Positions 15,471-24,500 of a stretch of 38,753 nucleotides of DNA are shown one piece after another (the stretch's first letter is position 1; every line of letters begins with the position of its first letter). The notes under the pieces are model-generated. The model was not told the origin of the DNA and ran no database searches. It saw only the letters and a program-made list of their open reading frames with translations. The DNA lies in NCBI RefSeq assembly GCF_900110755.1, contig NZ_FOFF01000030.1, forward strand, positions 61,142 through 99,894. The letters run 5' to 3'. The stretch comes from Streptomyces sp. yr375 (GTDB lineage: Bacteria; Actinomycetota; Actinomycetes; Streptomycetales; Streptomycetaceae). The position numbers and the translations under genes are program-made.

Positions 15471-16754
15471 ATGGTGGCAGGGAGCAGCCGACGCGGCGGG
15501 CGGAGCGCGTCTTTCGCGGAACAAAACGGGAGACGGGTTTCCGCCGTCTGTTCAGCGCTCGGCGCCTTGGCCGTCCTCTCGGCAGGGCTGGCTCCGAGCG
15601 CGTCGGCCGCCGACGTCCAGTCCCAGCAGTGGTACCTGACGGCGATGAAAGCCGAAGAGATGTGGAAGGTAAGTACCGGCAAGGGCGTCAAGGTGGCCGT
15701 TGTCGATACGGGGGTCAATCCCGAGACCACTGCGTTGAAAGGGCAGGTGCTCGTTGGGGAGGTGTCCAAAGCTGTCGGTTACAAAGCGACAAATGACTCT
15801 TCGGGCCACGGGACGAGCATGGCGGAATTGATCGCCGGTACTGGCGCCGGTGGAGGCCTCAAGGGCCTAGCCCCGGGGGCGAAGATCGTTCCCTATCGGG
15901 TCGCGATCCGCGGATTGGACAGCGCCACCGAGACGCGGAAGGCACCCGCACTGGCGGACGTGATCAGATCAATTGCTGACAGCGACATCAAAATCATCAG
16001 TATGTCCATCACTAGCGACATTGATGACCCTGAGGATCTCGAGGCGATCAAGTACGCCCAGTCCAAGGGAAAGTTGATGATCGCCGGTACCGGCAATGAT
16101 GCACAAAAGAAGAACTTCATCGGCTACCCGGCCGCCTACCCCTACGTAGTCGGCGTTGCGGCATCTGACGAGTCTGGCAAGGTCGGAAAGTTCTCCGAAC
16201 ACGGCAACTACGTCGACCTGGCATCCCCCGGCCTGAACGTCCCCACTTGGTGCGATAACACGTTCCGTTCCTACTGCACAGGCCAGGGCACCAGCCAAGC
16301 CACCGCCATCGCCTCCGCCTCCGCCGCCCTCGTCTGGTCCGCCCACCCCAAGTGGACCGCCAACCAAGTCCTCGCCAGCCTGATCGACACCGCCGGACGT
16401 GACTGGGCGAAAAACAACCCGAGTACATACCTCGGATACGGACTGATCCGCCCCCGCATGGTGCTGGAGAACAGCGCTTTCAACCCCGGCCCAGCCAACA
16501 CCGACCCGCTCGCCAGGGAAAACGCCACGGGCGTCACGGACAAGACAGGTACCTCACCCTCCGCTTCCGCATCAACCCCGTCACAGCCCTCGAAGGGCAC
16601 TTCAGACGGCCAGACTTCGGCGGCAGGATCAACCTCCGACACTTCCGACACCTCCGGCAACACCACGATGTGGGTTGCGCTCGGAGCCGCGGCGGCTGTC
16701 CTTGTGATCGGCGGTGGCGCCTTCGCGGTGATCCGCTCACGGCGAGGTGCCTGA
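15471..16754 (+). CDS. Second mycosin-type S8 serine protease
   Basis: This 427-residue secreted, membrane-anchored subtilase has a signal peptide ending near SASA-AD (about residue 47). The catalytic residues are Asp79 (VAVVDTG), His113 (SGHGTSMAEL) and Ser275 (GQGTSQATA), with oxyanion Asn209 in GTGND. A Ser/Thr-rich linker leads to a transmembrane helix near 398-420 and a short basic tail. It is more compact than the mycP at 4632 and has GTSQATA instead of GTSFSAP. It therefore represents a distinct subgroup rather than a recent duplicate. ATG 15471 is preferred; a GAGGA element lies 11 bases upstream. It sits between a WXG/PPE-like gene and esxBA, so it may process or license those substrates (inference). 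Confidence 0.88.
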   Translation: MVAGSSRRGGRSASFAEQNGRRVSAVCSALGALAVLSAGLAPSASAADVQSQQWYLTAMKAEEMWKVSTGKGVKVAVVDTGVNPETTALKGQVLVGEVSKAVGYKATNDSSGHGTSMAELIAGTGAGGGLKGLAPGAKIVPYRVAIRGLDSATETRKAPALADVIRSIADSDIKIISMSITSDIDDPEDLEAIKYAQSKGKLMIAGTGNDAQKKNFIGYPAAYPYVVGVAASDESGKVGKFSEHGNYVDLASPGLNVPTWCDNTFRSYCTGQGTSQATAIASASAALVWSAHPKWTANQVLASLIDTAGRDWAKNNPSTYLGYGLIRPRMVLENSAFNPGPANTDPLARENATGVTDKTGTSPSASASTPSQPSKGTSDGQTSAAGSTSDTSDTSGNTTMWVALGAAAAVLVIGGGAFAVIRSRRGA

Positions 16755-16846
16755 ACGACCCACACACGACGACCGGTCACACACAACGGTTCTGGCGCAG
16801 TGAGGCGCGCAGAAACGAACCACAGCTCACGAAAGGGAGTGCCGAA

Positions 16847-17185
16847 ATGGTCGACCGCAAGCTCAATGACGGCGATGTACAGAAGCTCCAGAAGGAAGTC
16901 ATCGATCGATACGACAACATCAGGGGCTCCCTCGCGAAACTGCAGGGCACGATCGACATGATCGAGAAGGCGTGGACCGGCCAGGGTGCCAACGCGTTCA
17001 ACGCCAAGCAGACGGAGATCAACGGCCACATGGTCGGGATCGGCAAGATGCTCGACGACTTCCTCGAGGGCATCCACATGACCAAGACCGACAAGCAGAA
17101 CCTCGAAGACCAGATCACGGCCGACATGACCAAGATCTCGGTCGAGGATCTCGGCGGAAAGAATTCGGCGCTCAGCAGCTACTGA
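16847..17185 (+). CDS. esxB: WXG100 protein EsxB (CFP-10-like)
   Basis: The 112-residue WXG100 protein has Trp43-Thr-Gly45 (KAWTGQGANAF) between two long helices and a helical C-terminal extension ending in SALSSY. ATG start with AGGGAG 7 bases upstream. It is the first gene of a two-gene cassette with the next WXG100 gene. This matches the esxB-esxA pair, which in S. coelicolor encodes a secreted heterodimer needed for normal sporulation (established knowledge, from memory). The name follows gene order. Confidence 0.88.
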   Translation: MVDRKLNDGDVQKLQKEVIDRYDNIRGSLAKLQGTIDMIEKAWTGQGANAFNAKQTEINGHMVGIGKMLDDFLEGIHMTKTDKQNLEDQITADMTKISVEDLGGKNSALSSY

Positions 17186-17270
17186 CGAGCACGAACCACT
17201 GGTCGCGCTGAACCTCACCGTTGCCCGGACTGCGAAGTCCGACTGAAATCTTCAGAGAAACGAGGGAAAC

Positions 17271-17573
17271 ATGTCCGGAGCCCATTACGAGGAACTCGCC
17301 GTCACATACGGCACCATGGACGCGCTCGCCACCGAGCTCGGCACCCAGGCCACGAAGCTTGAGGAAGACCTCGAAGCGCTGAGGCAGGCCGTGCTCAACG
17401 TGTCCGCGGGCTGGGGGGGCGAGGCGTTCCAGCAGTTCCAGAGCAAGAGCGAAGAGTGGAACAAGCACGCCCGGGGTATCCACGCGGCGCTGCTCCAGAT
17501 CTCGCACCAGGTCCACGGCGCCGGCGGTGACTACCGCGGCGGCGACCTGAAGGGCGCCAGCTACTTCATGTAA
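17271..17573 (+). CDS. esxA: WXG100 protein EsxA (ESAT-6-like)
   Basis: Exactly 100 residues, as typical. The motif is Trp48-Gly-Gly50 (SAGWGGEAFQQF). Near the C-terminus is Tyr88-Arg-Gly-Gly-Asp92, a match to the YxxxD/E general secretion signal, so this partner may carry the export signal of the heterodimer. ATG start with GAGGGA upstream. It lies 85 bp after esxB and is followed by a strong hairpin terminator, so esxBA forms the end of the cargo region transcription unit. Confidence 0.9.
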   Translation: MSGAHYEELAVTYGTMDALATELGTQATKLEEDLEALRQAVLNVSAGWGGEAFQQFQSKSEEWNKHARGIHAALLQISHQVHGAGGDYRGGDLKGASYFM

Positions 17574-17591
17574 GGGCAAGCACGTACTTCG

Positions 17592-17634
17592 GAGCACAGG
17601 GTGGGCACGCACGGGAGGTGCCCACCCTGTGCTC
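17592..17634 (+). terminator. Perfect 17-bp hairpin terminator after esxA
   Basis: The arms 17592-17608 and 17618-17634 are perfectly complementary and enclose a 9-base loop. There is no U-tract, as usual in Streptomyces. It begins 18 bases after the esxA stop and should end the esxBA transcript. It could also stop transcription arriving from the right. Confidence 0.88.
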
Positions 17635-17788
17635 TGCCCTCGTCCGGAAGGTTGGGCACTCGGACTGAGCGCAAGAGGTGGCGGCTAAGGTGGCAGAGCG
17701 GCAGGAAGCGGGGATCTGAAAGCGTTCTCGACCCCGTGTTGAGCTGTCGACAGGCATCGCGGAGATTCGCAATGTTTCCGGCCCATGC

Positions 17789-18076
17789 TCAGTCGGTGGA
17801 CTCGTCGCTCTCGGCCGTGTCGGGCTCAGGGGTACTGGTTGGCGGCTTGGGCACCACATAGGACCCCTTCCCGGACACGGTGTAGATCAAGCCACGCTCA
17901 CGCAGCTCCCGCATGGCGCGGCGTACGGTCATATGAGCAATGCCGTACTCCTCGGAGAGTCGGAGTGACGCGGGGATCATGCGGTCGGGTGGGTATTCCC
18001 CGCTGCGGATCCTGGAGTCGATCACGTCAGCGAGCTGCACGTACAGCGGTCGGCCTGATTCGGGGTCAAGGGACAT
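17789..18076 (-). CDS. GntR-family transcriptional regulator
   Basis: This short (95-residue) regulator consists of a GntR-type winged helix-turn-helix (SGRPLYVQLADVIDSRIRSG; LRLSEEYGIAHMTVRRAMREL) and an acidic tail. No effector-binding domain is present, so it resembles the short GntR repressors of Streptomyces mobile elements (KorSA type). I place the start at ATG 18076. The frame continues upstream to ATG 18139, but that start lies inside a palindrome likely to be the operator. The gene is isolated between the esxA terminator and the lipoprotein gene and probably controls itself; control of ESX genes is possible but unproven. Confidence 0.82.
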   Translation of the reverse strand: MSLDPESGRPLYVQLADVIDSRIRSGEYPPDRMIPASLRLSEEYGIAHMTVRRAMRELRERGLIYTVSGKGSYVVPKPPTSTPEPDTAESDESTD

Positions 18077-18132
18077 TCCTCGACGGTAGGCAGCCGCACC
18101 ATGCTTGCCACCTTTAGCTCTAGCTACATCTG

Positions 18133-18150
18133 GATACATCAAGCTGTATC
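18133..18150. promoter_or_regulatory. Candidate GntR operator (GATACA-N6-TGTATC)
   Basis: This is a perfect 6-bp inverted repeat with a 6-base spacer, just upstream of the GntR gene. A further copy of the core TACATC lies on its flank (18125-18130). GntR-family repressors bind palindromes of this type, often beside their own gene. The site overlaps the region where the promoter should be, so it fits autorepression. Confidence 0.6.
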
Positions 18151-18410
18151 AGGCTAGGTGGATGGTGCAAGGGACCCCCGCGACGGGTGGAGCCGTCCGG
18201 GGGCATGGCCGCCAACCCAACGGAGGTTGATGACAGTGAGTATTATCCACGCCGTCTCGACCTTGCGTCGGCGGCCGTCGGGGCCCTGCCCGTGGTGTTC
18301 AACGGCACAGCCACCGCCCCGGTCCGCCCGTAACAAGTCACGAACTACAGCTGCCGTGGCTGTTCGCGCTGCTGCTGGGGGCGGCGCTGGTCTGGAGCTG
18401 AGTTTCAATA
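18151..18410. other. Apparent remnant DNA between the GntR gene and the lipoprotein gene
   Basis: No intact gene is convincing. A GGAGG element (18223-18227) precedes a short plus-strand frame starting EYYPRRLDLASAAVGALP that stops at a TAA near 18333. A hydrophobic end LPWLFALLLGAALVWS, closed by TGA, follows in another frame. That looks like a small membrane-protein gene broken by a frameshift. With the KorSA-like regulator next to it, this may be a leftover of an integrative element. The evidence is weak. Confidence 0.35.
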
Positions 18411-18944
18411 TTAGAACTGCTCAATTTTCTGGCCGTCCGGAATCTGGTAACAGCCGGACACTACGAAGAAGTTGAGATTCGGTGGTTTGTCCTTGGCCTG
18501 GTAGGTCAGGTTGACGCTGAATTTCTTCGTGTCGTTGTCGGCCGTAAGGCTGAGATTCTTGTTCCGGCTGCTGTCCGGTCCGTAGTCGACGACCTTCCAG
18601 CCATGCTTGGGAAGCTCCGCTTTCAATCGTTCCATCGTGCCTTCGAGCTGCTGGAGCGAGGACGGCGTGAAGGACCATGAGTGGAAGATCTGGAAGTACT
18701 TCTCCGGGTCCTTCTTGCCGCATTCCTTGACTCCCGGCCCGGTGTTGGATGCCTTCCCCTCGAGCCCGATCAAGTTGTACAGCTCACTGGAGGCCTGCTT
18801 TGTGTCCTCGGCTGCGTCGCTCGACGTGCTGATGCCGGAGGATGGGATGTCGTCGGAACTGGTGGTGTCAGTCATGCTGCATCCGGTGAGGGTCGCAAGG
18901 GCGGTGGACAGGGTGAGCGCGATTGCGCCCAATTTCGTCTTCAA
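18411..18944 (-). CDS. Lipoprotein, candidate immunity to the upstream hydrolase
   Basis: The start is taken as TTG 18944, with GAGG 8 bases upstream. This gives a compact lipoprotein signal peptide (MKTKLGAIALTL... to the lipobox LTGC at about residues 19-22). ATG 19004 in the same frame is an alternative. Mature part: a Ser/Thr/Asp-rich linker, then a ~120-residue domain with FHSWSFTPSSL, HGWKVVDYG and a C-terminal VSGCYQIPDG. Two conserved-looking Cys may form a disulfide. It is the last gene of the WXG/hydrolase operon. A surface lipoprotein behind an exported lipase-like protein fits an immunity role, as for the S. aureus type VII lipase TslA; this is inference. Confidence 0.8.
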   Translation of the reverse strand: MKTKLGAIALTLSTALATLTGCSMTDTTSSDDIPSSGISTSSDAAEDTKQASSELYNLIGLEGKASNTGPGVKECGKKDPEKYFQIFHSWSFTPSSLQQLEGTMERLKAELPKHGWKVVDYGPDSSRNKNLSLTADNDTKKFSVNLTYQAKDKPPNLNFFVVSGCYQIPDGQKIEQF

Positions 18945-19009
18945 GTTGTGAGCCTCGCTTGATCGAACCGGGACACGGGCCGGTCTTTTGGTCAGGCAAG
19001 CCATGCTTC

Positions 19010-20806
19010 CTACTTCACATGCGCCCAAGGGTCCGGCGGCGGCTTCAGCTGTACGTCGTCAAACTTTCCGACAGTGACCCGGGCCTGATTCCGTAGGCTG
19101 TCGGAGCCCACATCCCAGTAACCGCTGTGGCCCTCGGTGTCCGTGGTCATCTGGTTGGCGCCGAAGCTCGGATCGCTGGGGATTACCCAGCCGTCCCCGC
19201 CGTGGCCGAAACGGCCGATGTCAGGCGCAGGGTCTCCGTCTGCCTCCTCGTTCCACACATGCCCCTTGGGGACGTCCATCTCCTCGGCATGGGACACTTT
19301 GACGCCGGGGCTGCCGGCAAGGACCACGTCGTCGGCATTGAGATGCCCTGTCTGGGCCGCAGCTCCCACGAGCGTTGTTCCGTACGAGTGTGCAATCACG
19401 GTGCGGTGCGGATCTGAATCTCCCGAATGCGATGCGTCAAGTCCGTCCATGAAGTCGCGGAATGCCGGTGCGCCATCATAAGCATAATGCTCGAACGGTG
19501 AATCCTTGACGAGTTCCTGAGGGGCGTCGTATCCGAGCCAAGTGATCGTGGAAACGGGCTGACCGTGCGCTTCCGTATTGGCCACACGCCACAAATCTTT
19601 CATACGGGTGATATCGCCGTCGACTTTCCCTAGATTCGACGTTGTGCCTGGCACATACACTGCCTGGTGATCGGCTGTGTCGGGGTTCCCGTTTGCGACG
19701 ATCGCCCGGCCGTGGCCCTCCGCGCTGAAGCCCAGCAGGTACGCCTCAGGTAGCTCGCCAATCCCCGTCGCGTCGAATCGGGTCTGGATGGCCTGCATGC
19801 CCTTGAGGGATTTGGTGAGATGGTCGTACCGTTCCCCGTACTTATTGTACCAATCCATCCAGTCATCGGTATGAACCTTGGACGCATAGCCCCCGGCGGA
19901 AATCCACGTCCACTCATTGGGTGGCGGCGCCGGAATTGAGTTCAGCTCCGTCTGCATCTTGCCTCGTGTCTCGTCGAACACGATGCGGTTGGCCTTGTCT
20001 CGGACCGTGGCCGGCAGTCCGTCGAGCGCGCCCACGGAATCGGGGCGCATGGAGATCCACGCTGCCTGCTGTTCCGCGTCGAGGCCCTTCCACCACTCCG
20101 CGTTGTCCTTCGGACTGCCATACTTGGGTGGCTGCGGCAGGGAGTCGAGGTACTTCTTGCCCGCCTCGGTCACGCCCTTCGTGTCCGAGGACACGTCGGC
20201 CCAGTCGCCGTCGGAGATGGTCAGGTCGTCGTCCGCCTTCAGCGCGCGCAGTTTTGGCGCCCACTTCTCGTCGGCCTCCGTCGCCTCCTTGAGGGCATGA
20301 GCGATCTGGTCCGCGTAGTCCTGCGCGAGGCGGTGGTTGGGATTGGGATCGAAGTTGGCCGACTGGCGGCCGATCGCGGCGGCCGTGCCGTCCGTCAGGC
20401 CGCTCACCGTGCCGCCGTCGGGAATCTTGCCGTCGGCGTCCTTCTCCCCGCCCGCCGGATAGGACACCGAACCGTCGGCGTTCACCGTGAGCTTCGCGGC
20501 CTGCGCACCATCGAGCGCTGCGTCGAGCTTGGACTTGGCGGCTCCCACCTCGTATGAGAAGGCTTCAAGCGCGGTGCTGACCAGGCCGCATTCGACCTGG
20601 ACGTAATGGAAGTTCTTTCCCAGCTCCCCCAGTTGCTTGATCGCCGCGCTCGCGGCCTCGCCCTTCAGGGAGTTCCGCATGGCCACGGTGATCTGGCTCT
20701 CGATGCGGTCCTTGACCGCGCTCGCCATGTCGGAGGTGCTGCGGTATCCATCGGCCGCGTCGGAGTACTCGGTCGGCCTGAGTTTCTTGAGCGTTGCAAG
20801 GTCCAT
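19010..20806 (-). CDS. ESX-type N-terminal domain fused to alpha/beta hydrolase (DUF1023-like)
   Basis: The product has 598 residues. Residues ~1-100 are helical and WXG-like without the Trp (YRSTSDMASAVKDRIESQI...), as in other ESX substrates. A spacer follows. The C-terminal ~250 residues are an alpha/beta-hydrolase with the nucleophile elbow AHSYGTT (Ser474), a preceding WLGYDAP segment, and a late His560 in TEGHSGYWD. This pattern fits the actinobacterial DUF1023/Abhydrolase_8 family. Likely activity is esterase or lipase, on an unknown substrate. There is no signal peptide, so export through ESX is the natural route. ATG start. It lies between a small WXG-like gene and a lipoprotein gene, all on the minus strand. 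Confidence 0.86.
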   Translation of the reverse strand: MDLATLKKLRPTEYSDAADGYRSTSDMASAVKDRIESQITVAMRNSLKGEAASAAIKQLGELGKNFHYVQVECGLVSTALEAFSYEVGAAKSKLDAALDGAQAAKLTVNADGSVSYPAGGEKDADGKIPDGGTVSGLTDGTAAAIGRQSANFDPNPNHRLAQDYADQIAHALKEATEADEKWAPKLRALKADDDLTISDGDWADVSSDTKGVTEAGKKYLDSLPQPPKYGSPKDNAEWWKGLDAEQQAAWISMRPDSVGALDGLPATVRDKANRIVFDETRGKMQTELNSIPAPPPNEWTWISAGGYASKVHTDDWMDWYNKYGERYDHLTKSLKGMQAIQTRFDATGIGELPEAYLLGFSAEGHGRAIVANGNPDTADHQAVYVPGTTSNLGKVDGDITRMKDLWRVANTEAHGQPVSTITWLGYDAPQELVKDSPFEHYAYDGAPAFRDFMDGLDASHSGDSDPHRTVIAHSYGTTLVGAAAQTGHLNADDVVLAGSPGVKVSHAEEMDVPKGHVWNEEADGDPAPDIGRFGHGGDGWVIPSDPSFGANQMTTDTEGHSGYWDVGSDSLRNQARVTVGKFDDVQLKPPPDPWAHVK

Positions 20807-20815
20807 GACGTCTCG

Positions 20816-21259
20816 TTACCGCCCCTTGTCCTGACCGCCGACAGCCGTAGTGTCTCCGTACTCCACCTTCAGGTTGCCGATCTCGACCTCGATCGCCTCA
20901 TCGGTCTTCAGCTGGTCGTTGCCCGCCTTCTCCAGCAGACCCGAGAGCTTCCCGCAGCGTCCGCTCACGTTCTTGACGTAGGTCTCCCACGAGGCGTGTA
21001 CGTCTTTCTGGGCCGTCGCGGTCAGGCAGCCGGCGTCCTCGCCAAGGCCCTTCTGCCCGTCCGTCAGCTTCGCCATCGCCTTGCTGATGTCCTCACGGAG
21101 CGAGCCGACGTCCTGGCCGGCCTTCGACCAGGCCGGCTTGTTCGACACCAGCGTGCCGGTGCCTCCGCCCGGGTCAATTGGTACGTGGTTCAGTTGCATC
21201 TGGGCTGCGTGCTGCTCCGCCGCCGCACTCTTGAGCTGCTCCCACTCCTCCCACGCCAT
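20816..21259 (-). CDS. Small WXG100-like partner of the hydrolase
   Basis: The 147-residue helical protein has the motif NKPAWSKAGQDVGSL in place of a strict WXG. A second segment follows (HASWETYVKNVSGRCGKLSG) and an acidic C-terminus. ATG start with AAGGGG 9 bases upstream. It ends 10 bases before the hydrolase gene and heads that operon. Size, helix content and position suggest a targeting partner for the hydrolase; the family is not named with certainty. Confidence 0.78.
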   Translation of the reverse strand: MAWEEWEQLKSAAAEQHAAQMQLNHVPIDPGGGTGTLVSNKPAWSKAGQDVGSLREDISKAMAKLTDGQKGLGEDAGCLTATAQKDVHASWETYVKNVSGRCGKLSGLLEKAGNDQLKTDEAIEVEIGNLKVEYGDTTAVGGQDKGR

Positions 21260-21334
21260 GCGTGGACCCCTTCCCCGTGTCCCCGTGAAACCCGTCCGTC
21301 GGACGGGACAGTTCCGCCCAGCTACTGACAGGCG

Positions 21335-21369
21335 GATCCGTGAGCTCAGTTCAAGTGAGTTCACGGATC
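21335..21369 (-). terminator. Hairpin between eccC and the hydrolase operon
   Basis: The arms 21335-21348 and 21356-21369 pair over 14 bases with a single mismatch and a 7-base loop. The hairpin lies between the stop of eccC and the start of the next minus-strand operon, so it probably ends the eccC message. No U-tract is obvious. Confidence 0.7.
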
Positions 21370-21503
21370 TCACCATACTTTCCACAATTCACTGCTGTAC
21401 GGCTTGACATCGGTGGAGCAGGGCCCACCGGCGGCGCCGCCGAGGACATCCCTTCCGAGGCCAACTGCGCCCGCCAACTGCGCCCGCCAAGTACGCCCGC
21501 ACA

Positions 21504-24500
21504 TCACACCCCCTCCGCCACCAACCCCACCTGCACCAACGGCTTCCCCCGCCGCCGCGAGACAAAGACCCCCCGCCCCGCGGGCATCGGACGAGGCCGG
21601 ACGCCCCCCAGGAGGTCCCCCTCCCCGGGGTCACCCGCCAACACCACACCCTGCGCCCCGAGTTCCTTGATCCGCTGCATGAACGCCTCGTACGACGCCC
21701 GCCCCGCACCCGCCGTCGACCGCGCGATGATGAACCGCACCCCCACATCCCGGGCGAACGGCAGCAGCTCCGTCAGACCCGCCAGCGGGTTTCCGCTCGA
21801 CGTCGCCACCAGGTCGTAGTCGTCGACGACGACGTACACCGTCGGCCCCCGCCACCAGCTTCGGTCCCGCAGTTGCTGGGCGGTTACGTCGGCGGTGGGC
21901 GTCCGGCGTCGCATCAGGTCCGCCAGCGCGGCCATGTGGTGGTCCATGGCGTTGGACATGGGGATGTACTCGGCCAGGTGGGACGACGGGGTCACGTCCA
22001 GCAGGGACCGCCTGTTGTCGACCACGAACAGCTTGCACTCGTCGCCCGAGTAGCGCTCCGTCAGTTGCTTGATCAGCAGCCGCAGCAGGTTCGACTTGCC
22101 GGACTCGCTCTCGCCGAGGACGAGGAAGAACGGGTCCTGCTCGAAGTCGACGTAGACCGGCTCGAGGTTGTTCTCGTCGAGGCCGAAGGCCACCCCGCGG
22201 CGCGGGAAGCGGCCGCCCGGGGGCAGCTGACCCGCCGGGAACTCGCGCGGCAGCAGCCGTACCTCGGGAGCCGGCGGCGCCTGCCAGTGCCGGGAGACCT
22301 CCGTGGCCAGCGCCTGCGTGGCGTCGGAGAGGTCGGTGTCGGAGGCGAGGCCGTCGATCCGCGGCACCGCCGCCATGAAGTGCAGTTTCTGCGGAGACTG
22401 GCCACGGCCCGGAACGCCCGCCGGGACGTTCGCGGCGCCCTTGCGGTCGATCTCGGAGTCCATCGTGTCGCCGAGCCGCAGCTCCAGGCGGTTCATCAGG
22501 TGGTCCTTGAGGGCGGCCCTGACCTCCATCGAACGCGAGGCGGTCAGCACCAGATGGATGCCGTAGCCGAGACCGCGCGCCGCGATCTCGTGGATGATCT
22601 GGTCCATCGCCTCGTAGTCCGCGCGGAAGTTCCCCCACCCGTCGATGACCAGGAAGACATCGCCCCACGGCTGGTCCGTCACCGCGATGTCCCCCCTCGC
22701 CCGCCTGGCCCGGAAGTCCGCGATCGAGGGGATCCCGGCCGAGCGGAAGTACTCCTCGCGGCGGGTCAGCACGCCGTACACCTCGGCCACCGTGCGCCGC
22801 ACCCGCTCCGGGTCCAGCCGCGAGGCGATCCCGCCCACATGCGGCAGACCGGCCACCGTCGCCATACCGCCACCGCCGAAGTCGAGGCCGTAGAACTGGA
22901 CCTCGGCCGGAGTGTGGGTGAGGGCGAACGCCGAGATCAGCGTGCGCAGCAGCGTCGACTTGCCGGACTGCGGGCCGCCGACGATCTGCATGTGGCCCGC
23001 CGCGCCGGAGAAGTCCACCCAGAGGGAGTCGCGGCGCTGCTCGAACGGCTTGTCCACCAGACCGACCGGCACGACCAGACGGCCCGCGCCTTCGTAGCCC
23101 GGCTGCGTGAGCCCGCGGCCCGGCACCGCCGTGAGCCCCGGCAGGAGGGCGTCCAGCGACGGCGGGCTGTCCAGCGGCGGCAGCCACACCTGGTGCGCCG
23201 CCGGACCCTGTGCCTCCAGCCGGCGCACGATCACGTCCAGCACGGTGTCGGCGAGAGCCTCGTCGACCTCCGGACCGTCCCCGGAACGGAGTTGCTGCGG
23301 CACGGCCGCGTACCGGACCGGCACCTCGGCCGAGGTGAACAGCACCGGCCGCCGGTCCAGCGGCAGCGAGCCGCCCCCCAGCGCCGCCCGCTGACCGCCC
23401 GCGCGGTGGACGCCGGACACGTACGCCGCCTTGAAACGCACCATCTCGTCCGTGCCGAACTTCAGGAACCCGGAACCGGGCACGTTCGGCAGCGAGTAGG
23501 CGTCCGGCACGCCCAGCGCCGCCCGCGACTCCGCCGCCGAGAAGGTGCGCAGACCGACGCGGTACGACAGGTACGTCTCCAGGCCGCGCAACCGCCCCTC
23601 CTCCAGGCGCTGCGAGGCCAGCAGCAGGTGCACGCCGAGCGAGCGGCCGATCCGGCCGATCTGCACGAACATCTCGATGAAGTCCGGCTTCGCCGTCAGC
23701 AGCTCGCTGAACTCGTCGATCACCAGGACCAGGGAGGGGATCGGCTGCAGGGCGGCACCCGCGGCCCGCGCCTTCTCGTAGTCGTGGATGTTGGCGTAGT
23801 TGCCCGCGTCCCGCAGCAGCTCCTGACGCCGGTTGAGCTCGCCCCGGATGGAGTCGCCCATCCGGTCGACGAGCGTCAGATCGTCCGCCAGGTTGGTGAT
23901 CACGGCCGCCACGTGCGGCATCTGCGCCATGCCGGCGAAGGTCGCGCCGCCCTTGAAGTCGGCCAGGACGAAGTTGAGGGTCTCCGAGGAGTGGGTGACC
24001 GCCAGCCCCAGCACCAGGGTGCGCAGCAGCTCGGACTTGCCGGAACCGGTGGCGCCCACGCACAGACCGTGCGGGCCCATGCCCTCCTGCGCCGCCTCCT
24101 TGAGGTCCAGCATCACCGGACGGCCGTCCTCGCCCACACCGATCGGCACCCGCAGCCGCTCGGCCAGCGACCGCGGCCGCCAGGTGCGCAGCGGGTCCAC
24201 GGACGCCGCGTCCCCGAGGTTCAGCAGGTCGGTGAAGTCCAGGTTCGCCAGCAGCGGCTCGTCGTCGTCCCCACCGGAGGCCATCCGCAGCGGCGCGAGC
24301 TGCCGGGCGAGCGCCTCGGCGGACTCCGGCGAGAGGACGTCGGGCGTCCCCTCGTAGACGGCACCGTGCGCCGACTCCAGCCGCAATACACCCGGTTGTA
24401 CGAGGATGTCCAGCTCGCCACCCGCCCCCGTGAGCTCACCGGGGACGATCTCGAGGACCGTCACGCCCTGCAGCCCCTCCGGGTTGGCCAGGACCGAGTC

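Noticed and set aside
18158..18475. Plus-strand frame of 105 codons over the remnant region
   Set aside because: It runs into the antisense of the lipoprotein gene and has shadow-like composition; only the short 5' part with a GGAGG element was kept as possible remnant.
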